Shown: positions 22,347 through 30,611, numbered from the stretch's first letter. The stretch is 64,000 nt of DNA from Micavibrio aeruginosavorus ARL-13 (GCF_000226315.1 NC_016026.1:1736001-1800000), one strand, 5' to 3'. Program-made: numbers and translations. Notes: generated from the sequence alone by a model not told the origin.

Positions 22347-22638
22347 GGTCTGTGCCTGGTCCTTTTGGTTCTGGTGGAAATTCATTTTCGGTTACCCTCT
22401 TAAAGTTTCCGACGGTTAAATTCTGTCTTGCCCATTTAAAAACGCGGAAAAGACAATACGGCTTTCACGCAGGAAAGCGCGCTGTTTGTTTTTTCATCTG
22501 TTTTATTTCGAGAACAGAATGACACTAGCACCCGGTCAATAGGGCGACAAGCCGGAATCAGGGGGTTTCCCCCCGCTTTATTTCGCGTGCGTTTTCAGTG
22601 CGTTATCGGGCGTTTTATGGGGAATCAGGGAGTTATTT

Positions 22639-24537
22639 TCAAGAATCCGTCTCATGGAAATACGCATATATGCGCTCTGCCACCGCATGGCTGATTCCTT
22701 CGACTTTTTCCAAATCGGCGATTCCCGCGCGCACCACATCCTGTGCCGATCCGAAATGAAGCAGCAACGCCTTCTTTCGTTTCGCGCCAATCCCCGGCAC
22801 ATCATCCAGTGGTGATGCACCAATATGTTTTGCCCGCCGTGTACGGTGCGCACCGATGGCAAAGCGATGCGCCTCATCCCGCAAGCGTTGTAAGTAATGT
22901 AGGGTGGCATTGTTCACAGGCAACTGGAACATTTCACGGCCCGGCATAAAGAATTTTTCGCGGCCCGCATTGCGGTCCGGCCCCTTCGCAATCGATACGA
23001 CATTCAATTCTTCGGAAATGCCCATATCGGCCAATGTTTCCATCACCGCATTCAATTGCCCCAATCCACCGTCGATCAACAGAAGATCCGGCCAGTCTTC
23101 CGACCCCGGGCCATTGCCCTCTTCCTGTGCTTTGCGGAAACGACGGCTCATCACTTCCTGCATCATGCCGTAATCATCCGACGCGCTGGCATCGCGAATG
23201 TTGAATTTGCGGTAAGCGGATTTCATGAACCCTTCCGGTCCCGCCACAACCATCGCGCCGACCATGTCGGTGCCGCTGATATGGCTGTTATCATAAATTT
23301 CGATGCGATTGGGGCGTTCATCCAAACCAAACAATTCCGCCACGCCATCCAACAATTGCGCATCACCCGCGCGTTCCAACAAATGCCGATCCAACGCATC
23401 GCGCGCATTGTTGGTTACAAAATCAATCAAGCGCCGACGCTCCCCCCGTTGCGGGCACGCAATGGATGTTTTGCGCTCCACATTCGGACGGGAATTGAGC
23501 GCATCTTCAATCACGCTTGCATCTTGGATGTCATGGCTGATCAAAATATGCGGCGGGATGGGTTTGCTTTCATAAAACTGCGCAATAAAAGCCGCCAAAA
23601 TGGTTTCTGGTTCCTCATCCCGTTCATGCCGCGGGAAATAGGCCCGGTTGCCAAAATTCTGCCCACCGCGGAAGAAGAACACTTGCACGCAACTGCGCCC
23701 CTCACGCATGGCCAGCGCGATGGCATCAACATCACCGATACCGTCGAAATTGATATCCTGCCGTGTCTGCAAACTGGTCAGTGCGCGCAGGCGGTCGCGG
23801 AATTTTGCCGCTTCCTCATAATCCATGCGATCACTGGCGGCCTGCATCGCGGCGGCCATTTGCTCCTGTATCTCCCGGCTTTTGCCGGTCAGATAGGCGC
23901 GCGCCTGTTCCACCTGCTTCGCGTAATCCTCGCGCGACACCATGTTGACACACGGCGCGGTGCAGCGTTTGATATGAAATTGTAGGCAGGGTCGCGTGCG
24001 TTGCGCGAACACGGAATCCGAACAATTGCGCAACATAAAGGCACGTTGTAACACGGCGATGGTACGATTGACCGCCCCAGCCGAGGCAAAGGGGCCGAAA
24101 TAATGCCCTTTGCGTGACCGGCTGCCGCGATGTTTGATGACCTGCGGAAATTCGTGATCGTCCGTAATCAAAATATACGGAAACGATTTATCATCACGCA
24201 GCAGAACATTGTAGCGTGGCTTCAGTTTTTTAATCAGGTTGGATTCCAGCAACAGGGCCTCGGCCTCTGTATGCGTGCGCACCACCATCATTTCGGATGT
24301 TTCGGCGACCATGCGTTGAATGCGGTGTGACAGACGGGCCACTTGCGTATAATTCGCCACCCGTTTTTTCAGCGATTTGGCCTTGCCGACATACAGCACA
24401 TCGCCCTTGGCATTCAGCATCCGGTAAACACCCGGCGCATCCGGCAACGTCTTCACAAACGCCCGAACAACCTCTACCCCGCGCGCAAGGGCGGCGGGCA
24501 CGGCCTGATCATCGGGAAAATCGTCGTGGTTATCCAT
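22639..24537 (-). CDS. uvrC: Excinuclease ABC subunit C
   Basis: 632 residues from ATG 24537 (MDNHDDF); a longer frame to 24585 is less likely. GIY-YIG nuclease domain at residues about 30-110 (PGVYRMLNAKGDVLYVGKAKSLKKRV), Cys-containing middle, UVR motif (EIQEQMAAAMQAASDRMDYEEAAKFRDRL split by family pattern), RNase H-like 5' nuclease domain with DNSHISGTDMVGAMVV and LLIDGGLGQL, and a C-terminal helix-hairpin-helix pair (LDDVPGIGAKRKKALLLHFGS). Makes both incisions around UvrB-marked lesions. Confidence 0.95.
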   Translation of the reverse strand: MDNHDDFPDDQAVPAALARGVEVVRAFVKTLPDAPGVYRMLNAKGDVLYVGKAKSLKKRVANYTQVARLSHRIQRMVAETSEMMVVRTHTEAEALLLESNLIKKLKPRYNVLLRDDKSFPYILITDDHEFPQVIKHRGSRSRKGHYFGPFASAGAVNRTIAVLQRAFMLRNCSDSVFAQRTRPCLQFHIKRCTAPCVNMVSREDYAKQVEQARAYLTGKSREIQEQMAAAMQAASDRMDYEEAAKFRDRLRALTSLQTRQDINFDGIGDVDAIALAMREGRSCVQVFFFRGGQNFGNRAYFPRHERDEEPETILAAFIAQFYESKPIPPHILISHDIQDASVIEDALNSRPNVERKTSIACPQRGERRRLIDFVTNNARDALDRHLLERAGDAQLLDGVAELFGLDERPNRIEIYDNSHISGTDMVGAMVVAGPEGFMKSAYRKFNIRDASASDDYGMMQEVMSRRFRKAQEEGNGPGSEDWPDLLLIDGGLGQLNAVMETLADMGISEELNVVSIAKGPDRNAGREKFFMPGREMFQLPVNNATLHYLQRLRDEAHRFAIGAHRTRRAKHIGASPLDDVPGIGAKRKKALLLHFGSAQDVVRAGIADLEKVEGISHAVAERIYAYFHETDS

Positions 24538-24614
24538 GGGGATAGAGATAAGCCATTGCCGCCAAAGAAACAATGGCCGTTGCATTGCCCCGTCCTTGCC
24601 CTATAATTCGGCTT

Positions 24615-24902
24615 ATGCCTTTCAAAAAAATTGCTATTTTTTCCATTTTAATTCTGACCGTAGCGGCGTTGCTTGTTTTACGCCCTGCCCCGGCCGCACG
24701 ATCGGACGAAATTTCTACGCTGCCCGCTCCATACTGCCCCGTTTTTGTAACGTGGATGGACACGGAGGCGTTAAAAGCCCGCATGGAGAATTTTTATGCG
24801 CCGCTTTTTACACCCGTTGGATTGACCGCATGTTACACCAAGGCGCTGGTTGATCGTGGCCTTGTGTCCCACAACGCCCTCGACAAAAATTTTGATGTTT
24901 AA
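24615..24902 (+). pseudogene. Secreted Sel1-like protein, 5' part before an apparent frameshift
   Basis: 95 codons opening with a signal peptide (MPFKKIAIFSILILTVAALL, cleavage near ARS). The frame ends at 24902, but the +1 frame continues without a stop with Sel1-like sequence. Dropping one A from the AAAAA run at 24888-24892 joins the two frames into a single protein of roughly 255 residues. Either a real frameshift (pseudogene) or a base error in a homopolymer. Cysteines occur in APYCPVF and TACYTKA. Confidence 0.5.
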
Positions 24903-25383
24903 TCTGGGACCACGCCCGGATTTTGGTGCCTTCTTTTATCAATATTTGATCGATGCGGGCTACCCGCACACCAATATCCATTGGCAACTGGCCCGCCTTT
25001 ACGATGAAGGCAAGGGCGTAGCACAAGATAAAGGCAAGGCCATGCGCCTCTATCGCGAAGGCCTGGCTTTCCTGACCCCACAGGTCAAAGACCAGACGGA
25101 ATGCATTCGAGATCAAGAAAAGAGAACCCGAAAACACATGAACCGTGAATTTGCATTGCCGTTTGAGAAGGAGCAGATTCAATGGTTCAATGACATGTGC
25201 AAAATGAGCAATGAGGATCTGATCGCCCTAGGAAAACATTATATGGACAAATCAAATCCGGATCATTCTATGATTTTGGCGCATGAAATTTTTGGATATC
25301 TTTTTATTAACCGCGACAGAGGTGAAGCTTGGCAACTCTACAGCGACACAATGCCGCACAAACAAACGAAAAAACACCCATAA
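24895..25383 (+). pseudogene. Sel1-like repeat protein, 3' part after the frameshift
   Basis: 162 codons if begun at the internal ATG 24895, with no convincing ribosome site, so it is best read as the continuation of the preceding frame. It contains a Sel1-type repeat (IHWQLARLYDEGKGVAQDKGKAMRLYREGL), then a charged segment and MSNEDLIALGKHYMDKSNPDHSMILAHEIFGYLFINR, another weak TPR/Sel1 pair. Such repeats mediate protein-protein contacts, often in secreted factors. Base composition is more A/T-rich than the neighbouring uvrC. Confidence 0.5.
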
Positions 25384-25391
25384 CATCAGGG

Positions 25392-26225
25392 TCAAACGGA
25401 TATCACACCAGATTCATTTTTCTTACTCATACAATCATCCAGGCGCTTTTCTGCTTCAGTATAATCATCCAATGATTTCTCAAGCAGAACATCCAATATT
25501 GCTCTCTGATCCAGCTTCTCCTGAATTTTTTCACGGATACGCTTTAATCGCTCGCCCAAAAATTCAATCTCCCCCTGCAGCTGGTTTTCAATTTGAATAC
25601 CGAAATTGAACCGAATGGCTTCATGCATATTATCCAGCCATTTTGCTGGCCAGTTGATGATATGTATCGCCAGCACACCTCCAAATAATTGCGTCAAACG
25701 ACGGATAATTTCATCTTTTTCCTGTTTTATTTTTTGGGCATCTTCCGCCAACCCAATAATCAGATCTTTGATTTCCTGAACTTTCTTTTCCGCCAAATCC
25801 GCAGCATCCCTCTCTTCACGGCAATCCAGTGGGCCTTGTGGTTTACCTGTCGCGCTGACTGGCTCGGCCCAGCACCGGCAATTGAAATCCTCGCCCGGAT
25901 CAGGACTGTCATTCCATTGGCGTTGTTGTCCAGCCAATGCTGCATGTTGGCCACGCACGCGCCCATCCCCCACAGTGCGCCAGATATATTGGCTATCGGG
26001 CGCGTTGGTGATCGCGTTGTTGAGGGCCGCTATAGTTTCATCACCCGGACGCACCATCCCGCTGGGCGATAGGCCATGATCCGTCTGGAACTGCTTTAAA
26101 GCCGTAAACACGGCATCATCGGGCACATAATATCCCAATCGGTTCAGCGCCTTTTTAATCTGGCGCACATCGTAATCATCGACCTGTGTGTTGCGGGCAA
26201 AGGGTTTGGACAAGGCGATCGGCAT
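25392..26225 (-). CDS. Peptidoglycan-binding-like / phage MuF-like fusion protein
   Basis: 277 residues with GGAGG before the ATG. Residues 1-70 resemble a peptidoglycan-binding-1 fold (VRQIKKALNRLGYYVPDD, ALKQFQTDHGLSPSGMVRPGDETIAAL). Residues 80-123 match the SPP1 gp7/Mu gpF C-terminal signature: YIWRTVGDGRVRGQHAAL, then DPGEDFNCRCWAEPV. The remainder (about 140-275) is charged with heptad-like runs, a predicted coiled coil. No phage genes surround it, so it is a free-standing member of a family seen in alphaproteobacteria, of unknown role; polymorphic-toxin or phage-derived secretion roles are speculation. No signal peptide. Confidence 0.65.
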   Translation of the reverse strand: MPIALSKPFARNTQVDDYDVRQIKKALNRLGYYVPDDAVFTALKQFQTDHGLSPSGMVRPGDETIAALNNAITNAPDSQYIWRTVGDGRVRGQHAALAGQQRQWNDSPDPGEDFNCRCWAEPVSATGKPQGPLDCREERDAADLAEKKVQEIKDLIIGLAEDAQKIKQEKDEIIRRLTQLFGGVLAIHIINWPAKWLDNMHEAIRFNFGIQIENQLQGEIEFLGERLKRIREKIQEKLDQRAILDVLLEKSLDDYTEAEKRLDDCMSKKNESGVISV

Positions 26226-26257
26226 AAAATGGCCCTCCTGCGGGTTGATACGGCATA

Positions 26258-26291
26258 AAAAATGCCGCCCGGACTAGGGAATCCGGGCGGC
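26258..26291 (-). terminator. Terminator-like hairpin in the leader of the MuF-fusion gene
   Basis: GCCGCCCGGA at 26264-26273 pairs with TCCGGGCGGC at 26282-26291; on the minus strand the stem is followed by ATTTTTTA. It lies 33-66 bases upstream of the MuF-fusion start with no minus-strand gene above it in the preceding 1.5 kb, so it may act as a 5' attenuator or block read-through. Confidence 0.6.
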
Positions 26292-26466
26292 GATGGCACA
26301 ATAATAGGAATATTATCCTTTAATATCAATCCCAAAATATGCCCCAATACATTAACAACCCACAGTTGATTATTTTACTTGCATTCTTGCAACTGTTTTT
26401 GTAACGCTGTGCCCCTCGCCCGGCTATGGGGGCCGGATCACGTCATGCGGGAGACAAAAACAAAAA

Positions 26467-27201
26467 ATGGGGAAGCACAACATTATGGGGACGATTATTT
26501 TACGCACGGCATCGGGGCACGTGATTTACAAAAGCAACCGCACACACCACCGCGCCGCGGTTGAGGACGCGGTGATGGATGGCGTATCATTGCATCACGC
26601 GGATTTGTCCGGTCTTGATCTAAGCCATGGTGATTTTGATGGTGGTAATTTCCGCCACGTCAATTTTGATGGCAGCAACATGACCGGCACCAATCTGTCC
26701 GAATGCCGCATGACGGGGGCCTCGTTTAAAAACGTTGCGCTGCATGGGGCCTGTATGGCCCAGTCCCATTTGATTGATTGTGATTTTAGTGGCGTTTTGT
26801 TTGGCGGAACCGATATTTTTGGCACGGTCATCCGGGGCTGTAGGTTTGATACACAATCGGCATTGGAATTGCATTTTCACGATTGCGATATTTTTGAAAA
26901 AAATATGTTCGTCGACGTGAGCGGCCTTCCTTGCCCCATCAATCGCCCACCCGTCACCATTCTGGGCGGGCCATCGATCATGGCCATTACCACCACGCAT
27001 GTCATCATGGGCAACAAGGCCATGACCATTGCGGAATGGATGCGCGCCAACACCATGATTGAAAAATCGCCCAGCCACGGGCTCGCGCTGGCGCATTTAC
27101 GCCTGATGCGCGGGGCGGATACGCAACCCCCGGCGACTGACGTCGCCCCCCCAGGGATTGGGGCCGCGCCGTCAATGATGGGGACCAATAATTTTCCTTG
27201 A
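26467..27201 (+). CDS. Pentapeptide-repeat protein
   Basis: 244 residues (an ATG at 26485 is an alternative start). Residues about 40-125 show A(D/N)LXX-type pentapeptide repeats: LHHADLSGLDLSHGDFDGGN, FRHVNFDGSNMTGTNLSECRMTGASF, SHLIDCDFSGVLFGGTDIF, which fold as a right-handed quadrilateral beta-helix. The C-terminal third is non-repetitive and proline-rich. Some family members mimic DNA and protect gyrase, but most have no known role; none is assigned here. Confidence 0.8.
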   Translation: MGKHNIMGTIILRTASGHVIYKSNRTHHRAAVEDAVMDGVSLHHADLSGLDLSHGDFDGGNFRHVNFDGSNMTGTNLSECRMTGASFKNVALHGACMAQSHLIDCDFSGVLFGGTDIFGTVIRGCRFDTQSALELHFHDCDIFEKNMFVDVSGLPCPINRPPVTILGGPSIMAITTTHVIMGNKAMTIAEWMRANTMIEKSPSHGLALAHLRLMRGADTQPPATDVAPPGIGAAPSMMGTNNFP

Positions 27202-27307
27202 CGGCAACCCTTATGAAAATCTATGAATGAGCTTGTGTGTGCATACCATTGCAACCCGATTGCGCAATGGGACCGGTGTGTGGCCGGTTAAAAGGGAGAG
27301 AATTTCA

Positions 27308-27583
27308 ATGATTTACCTGCGTTTCGGGCGGTTGTACGCCCTCAGCCTGGATCTGGACCGTCGGTTCGGATTCATGCCTTTGTTCGCAAAAAATACTTGC
27401 AACAACGAAACCATTATCGATATACCTTTTGGTCAGGTCGTTTTAACACCGCGCCGGGTTTTATCGCGACCATGGATGCCACCACCCATCGAAAATGGAC
27501 CCGGATCACATCATGGTCAAACAGCAGACATTGGAAACACTGACACGCTGCCGCGCCTTGCTTCAGGTGTGGCAACGGATTGA
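27308..27583 (+). CDS. Small hypothetical protein overlapping the MarR-like gene
   Basis: 91 codons with a good GGGAGAG ribosome site seven bases upstream of ATG 27308. N-terminal MIYLRFGRLYALSLDLDRRFGF and IDIPFGQVVLTPRR look like a compact beta domain; the last third is low-complexity where it overlaps the start of the MarR-like gene in another frame. The overlap (27495-27583) suggests translational coupling or an over-extended frame. Confidence 0.45.
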   Translation: MIYLRFGRLYALSLDLDRRFGFMPLFAKNTCNNETIIDIPFGQVVLTPRRVLSRPWMPPPIENGPGSHHGQTADIGNTDTLPRLASGVATD

Positions 27584-27860
27584 TGGCGAATTTCCACTGC
27601 AATACATGCTGTGCCTGATCGAAATTGCGGCGGACGAAGGCCTCTCCCTCTCCGACCTGGCCACGCGCACGCAGATGCCATTATCGACCGTATCGCGGAT
27701 CGTCGGCGCGCTCTCCGACCACCGCAAAAAAGGAAAATCCTACGGCCTGATCCGTGTGGATATTTCGGCGACGGAACGGCGGCGGAAGGAATTGTCACTG
27801 ACACCACGGGGGCGGGCGTTGGTTGGGGAATTAGGGGAGGTTTGCCCCGTATCCGGGTAA
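27495..27860 (+). CDS. MarR-like winged-helix regulator
   Basis: 121 residues (115 if started at ATG 27513). Winged-helix pattern: LQYMLCLIEIAADEGLSLSDLATRT, recognition helix MPLSTVSRIVGALSD, wing and SLTPRGRALVGEL at the end, as in MarR proteins. Shorter than full-length MarR family members (about 140), and lacks much of the N-terminal dimerisation helix. Targets unknown; the upstream small gene is the obvious candidate for co-regulation. Confidence 0.65.
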   Translation: MDPDHIMVKQQTLETLTRCRALLQVWQRIDGEFPLQYMLCLIEIAADEGLSLSDLATRTQMPLSTVSRIVGALSDHRKKGKSYGLIRVDISATERRRKELSLTPRGRALVGELGEVCPVSG

Positions 27861-27896
27861 AGACCACACTCCTTGATATTTTTAAATGGGGCATAT

Positions 27897-28373
27897 ATGT
27901 CGATTATAAAAGGTAGAATAAAACTTCTTTTCATTTGCACATTTGTGTTGATTGCCTTCACCGCAGGAAAGCGTGCGTATGCCGACACCTACAAAATCGG
28001 CATGCGGCCGCTTGATGGTGATAAATCGATAATTGTCTTTGAATGCACTGACGATGGGACGATCTGCAACTCCACTGCCTTTCTCAACGACGGAACATCG
28101 CCAGAAAAAAGCACCATCATCAACATCGACACAACGCTTTCAAAGCATGAGGCTGAATTTGTATTTCGCATGGGGGACGAACTCTTATTCTCCCAGCAAA
28201 ATAAGCCAAGCTACACAACTCTCATATACCCCGACAGTGCGGCGTTAAAGACCGAGACAATTGACCTTTACATCCCCCATCCCGAAACAAAAAACACCGC
28301 TGCAGAGAAATCTGTTTTCCGCAAACCACGACGTCATGTAGCGACACTGAATGTCTTGATTGAAAAGAAGTAG
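27897..28373 (+). CDS. Secreted protein of unknown function
   Basis: 158 residues from ATG 27897 (MSIIKGRIKLLF), giving a signal peptide that ends AYA-DTY. The mature part has two cysteines (FECTDDGTICNS) that could form a loop and a KPRRHVATLNVLIEKK tail. Lower GC than the surrounding core genes. No family recognised. It is the last gene before the left attachment repeat of the island. Confidence 0.55.
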   Translation: MSIIKGRIKLLFICTFVLIAFTAGKRAYADTYKIGMRPLDGDKSIIVFECTDDGTICNSTAFLNDGTSPEKSTIINIDTTLSKHEAEFVFRMGDELLFSQQNKPSYTTLIYPDSAALKTETIDLYIPHPETKNTAAEKSVFRKPRRHVATLNVLIEKK

Positions 28374-28429
28374 CTACCTAATTAGGTGCGGGTAATGACG
28401 TGACCGCCTAAAAAGGAAATCACATTGAG

Positions 28430-28486
28430 TTGGTGGCCCCGGCCGGAATCGAACCGGCACGCCCTTACGAGCGAGCGATTTTAAGT
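28430..28486 (-). repeat. attL: displaced tRNA-Leu 3' end, 57-bp direct repeat
   Basis: Identical over 57 bases to 38615-38671. It contains the tRNA-Leu 3' half from the anticodon loop (TTTTAAGT side) through the TTCGATTCC T-loop and CCA end, but the 5' half is missing, replaced by A/T-rich sequence. This is the chromosomal 3' end displaced when the element integrated. Not a functional tRNA. Confidence 0.92.
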
Positions 28487-28649
28487 TTATTATGTATAAT
28501 TTTAGCCCATTGATAAAAAACAATGTTTTCTAAGATTTTATGCTTATGTGTAAGAAACTGTGTAAATTACCGCATTTTTTGCTCGCCATACTGAACAACC
28601 ATTCTAAAATCAGCCCAGACAAAACAATCTATAATCTGGACCGTTGGCA

Positions 28650-29129
28650 ATGACCGAGATTGATGCACAAAGTGCCGCCGCATTGTTGCGATGGGAAGCT
28701 TATGCAGGGTGGGATTTGAGCGAGAAGCCAGCCGCCGTCCTGCATCAGGCCCATCTTGACCGCAGTGATTTCGGAAGCACTTTTGTCTTTTTGGGGAATG
28801 GAAATTTTGTGAAATGGTCAGCCATTCGCGCCTTACGTTTTCTGATCAATATTTGCGGCCTAACATATGCGGAAGCAAGAAGCGCGGTGGATCATTACGC
28901 CAAGAATAAACTTATGCTCGATGCCGTCCCGGCCACACAGGAAGCCGAGACCGCCAAAGAAATTATGACCGGGTGCGCCGACATAATTGAGGCTGTGGAC
29001 ACGGTAAATCACATGCTATCGGTTCTTAATCCAGACGATACTATGGTCGTGCAGTATTGGAAGAATGTTCTGGATATTATCCAGTCGTATCAGAGTAAAC
29101 CAATGAATACAGGCATTGAAAACTGGTAA
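28650..29129 (+). CDS. Hypothetical island protein
   Basis: 159 residues from ATG 28650. Acidic, helical, no signal peptide. Segments include FVFLGNGNFVKWSAIRALRFLINICGLTYAEARSAV and a C-terminal VVQYWKNVLDIIQSYQ; the YWK-x-V pattern recurs in the small protein at 30355. Unrecognised family. First gene inside the left boundary. Confidence 0.5.
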   Translation: MTEIDAQSAAALLRWEAYAGWDLSEKPAAVLHQAHLDRSDFGSTFVFLGNGNFVKWSAIRALRFLINICGLTYAEARSAVDHYAKNKLMLDAVPATQEAETAKEIMTGCADIIEAVDTVNHMLSVLNPDDTMVVQYWKNVLDIIQSYQSKPMNTGIENW

Positions 29130-29253
29130 TAGCTAAGCCGCCGTCACTTGGTGAATTGGCGTTCGTCTATACTGTTAAAAGCGCCAACCGGAGCGGCTTC
29201 AATGATGGCATTTTCAAGCTGTTGCACGGCCATCTTTTTCTACTGTTTTTTAC

Positions 29254-29556
29254 TTACGCAGAAACGGCATAAGGGCGGATGGTCTTCTTGTACAAAGCCA
29301 AACGATCCCGCTTTGCCGTGCGAAGATCATAGTCTTTTTGCAGATTAAACCAAAACCCCTCACTCTGACCAAAGAACAAGCCCAAGCGCAAGGACATATC
29401 GGCGCTAATATCGCGCTCTCCTGCTAAAATTTTAGACACAGCACCACGATCAACGCCGATGGCTTTTGCTAAAGTTGCTGGCCGTATGCCCATGCCATCA
29501 AGGAAGTCCTCTTTTAGCATTACACCAGGATGGGTCAATTCGATCATTTTGGCCAT
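29254..29556 (-). CDS. higA: HigA-family antitoxin
   Basis: 100 residues with AGGAGG eight bases before the ATG. XRE-type HTH: HPGVMLKEDFLDGMGI, TLAKAIGVDRGAVSKILAGER, DISADMSLRLGLFFGQSEGFWFNLQ, the HigA signature. HigA binds HigB and represses the operon. The gene lies after a truncated higB whose stop codon sits eight bases before the higA ribosome site, the normal higB-higA order. Confidence 0.88.
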   Translation of the reverse strand: MAKMIELTHPGVMLKEDFLDGMGIRPATLAKAIGVDRGAVSKILAGERDISADMSLRLGLFFGQSEGFWFNLQKDYDLRTAKRDRLALYKKTIRPYAVSA

Positions 29557-29566
29557 TGGAATCCTC

Positions 29567-29836
29567 CTAATGATAGTCCACTAATTGCACGTCATAGGCC
29601 CCATCTTCCCACCGGAAAATGATTCGCCATTGAGTGTTTACCCAAAGGGCTTGAGCACGAATCTTTCTAGGGGGCGGCACAAATGTTTTTTGCCCCCCCT
29701 TGGTTCTTCTTTTTGGTTCTGTCGCCGTGGTTCGGTTTTGAATGTCAAAACCTCTGGCGACGGGGCCATTTCGGCCCGGCCTTCCATGATTCAATGTGGG
29801 TCTTATACCCACGCCAGCGGAATTGTTGTCTGACAA
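29567..29836 (-). pseudogene. higB: Truncated HigB toxin
   Basis: Only the C-terminal part is HigB-like: VPP, then ALWVNTQWRIIFRWEDGAYDVQLVDYH split by a few atypical residues, the strand that closes the RelE/ParE fold. A normal HigB is about 92 residues; here the N-terminal half is replaced by low-complexity sequence (KGGQKTFVPPPRK and beyond) read through the structured element copy A that begins near 29670. The apparent start at 29836 is a TTG inside that element. Toxin activity is probably lost while the antitoxin survives. Confidence 0.65.
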
Positions 29837-29875
29837 TTCTATTAGCTGGCTATCGTTCGATTTTCGTATAATTGC
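29721..29875. repeat. Four-hairpin structured element, copy A
   Basis: Hairpins in order: outer stem GTCGCC/GGCGAC (29721-29726, 29756-29761) enclosing inner stem GGTTTTG/CAAAACC (29734-29740, 29746-29752); GGGCC/GGCCC (29763-29777); a linker with GATTCA; GTGGGT/ACCCAC (29796-29812); GAATTGT/ACAATTC (29820-29839); then TATTAGCTGGCTATC (29840-29854) and a GATTTTCGTATAATT tail. Same architecture as copy B with compensating base changes. Could be a structured RNA or a ssDNA recombination/replication site. Confidence 0.75.
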
Positions 29876-29901
29876 CGCTTTTTAGTTAAGAAGATCATAA
29901 G

Positions 29902-30126
29902 GAACACCGGGCCATGATCGGTACCTATCCAAGGCGGGGCAAATATGGCCTGCTGGATGCGTTTCGGGGCATGGCGCGCGGCACAACGCAGACCAAAAGA
30001 ACGCGCGTAACGGACCCTGTGCGGGCGCAATCAGCCACAAGGGCACAGATCGGCTTCAGGAAGTGTCGGCGGCCCCAGCATCGGGAGAAGAAAGCCCCCC
30101 GTTTGCGCCATGTCAGGGCGGGATGA
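29902..30126 (+). other. Segment between structured elements, no convincing gene
   Basis: A 70-codon frame (29914-30126) with AAGGA 11 bases upstream would encode a very basic peptide (RTRVTDPVRAQSATRAQIGFRK). No similarity recognised and it runs towards copy B; coding status doubtful. Confidence 0.25.
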
Positions 30127-30158
30127 AGTTCCTAAAAGGTGCTGGCTCGCATGGCTTT

Positions 30159-30303
30159 ACCGCCGTGCTTCGGGCTTCGCAGAAGCCCCTCTGGCGGTGC
30201 GGGCCGTTGGCCCGATTTGATTCACTGATGGGGCATGCCCCCATCCCGACAGAATTGTTGTTAAACAATTCTATTAGCTGGCTATCATGCGGGTTTCGTA
30301 GAA
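30159..30303. repeat. Four-hairpin structured element, copy B
   Basis: Outer stem ACCGCC/GGCGGT (30159-30164, 30193-30198) with inner stem GGGCTTC/GAAGCCC (30172-30188); CGGGCC/GGCCCG (30200-30214); linker with GATTCA; GATGGGG/CCCCATC (30227-30245); AGAATTGTT/AACAATTCT (30251-30272); then the invariant TATTAGCTGGCTATC (30272-30286) and a GGGTTTCGTAGAATT tail. Stems 1-3 differ in sequence from copy A but keep pairing. Confidence 0.75.
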
Positions 30304-30354
30304 TTTAAGGGATTCCGGATGGTGACCGACTTCGTCCACGCTATCTATGGCGCG

Positions 30355-30561
30355 CTAATGCAAACCCCGCCTAAGGCAATCACAGACCTGTTTCCAGTAG
30401 GATGATGCCTCGGCATTCCCCACGCCCTCAAACAGGGATGCGCAATCTTGTGCGATTGCGAAGGCTTCGTTTTGGTATTGTTCCAGGAGATAGCCTGCTT
30501 CCTCTTCCGGGGTTCGGTTCATGGAAAGCAGGCACTCAAACTGGCGCAGATCGGACTTCAT
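30355..30561 (-). CDS. Small hypothetical island protein
   Basis: 68 residues. GAGGGG six bases upstream fixes the start at ATG 30561 (MKSDLRQF) rather than the longer frame. Helical and acidic: EEEAGYLLEQYQNEAFAIAQ, then SYWKQVCDCLRRG. The YWK-x-V motif resembles the end of the 28650 protein. No family recognised. Confidence 0.5.
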   Translation of the reverse strand: MKSDLRQFECLLSMNRTPEEEAGYLLEQYQNEAFAIAQDCASLFEGVGNAEASSYWKQVCDCLRRGLH

Positions 30562-30576
30562 TTCTAACCCCTCAGG

Positions 30577-30611
30577 CAAAAGAAAAACCACCATGCCTGA
30601 AGGCATGGTGG
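30577..30611 (-). terminator. Rho-independent terminator, minus strand
   Basis: CCACCATGCCT (30588-30598) pairs with AGGCATGGTGG (30601-30611), two-base loop on the DNA, followed on the minus strand by TTTTTCTTTT. It ends a transcript coming from about 30800 and directly precedes the 68-residue gene. Confidence 0.8.

Noticed and set aside
24888-24892. Programmed ribosomal frameshift
   Set aside because: No slippery heptamer, stimulatory structure or upstream Shine-Dalgarno-like booster evident; decay or error is simpler.
28430-28486. Second tRNA-Leu gene
   Set aside because: Only the 3' half is present; the 5' acceptor strand and D-arm are missing, so it is an attachment-site remnant.
29721-30303. 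Retron or diversity-generating element
   Set aside because: No reverse transcriptase gene in the island; only the hairpin DNA supports it.
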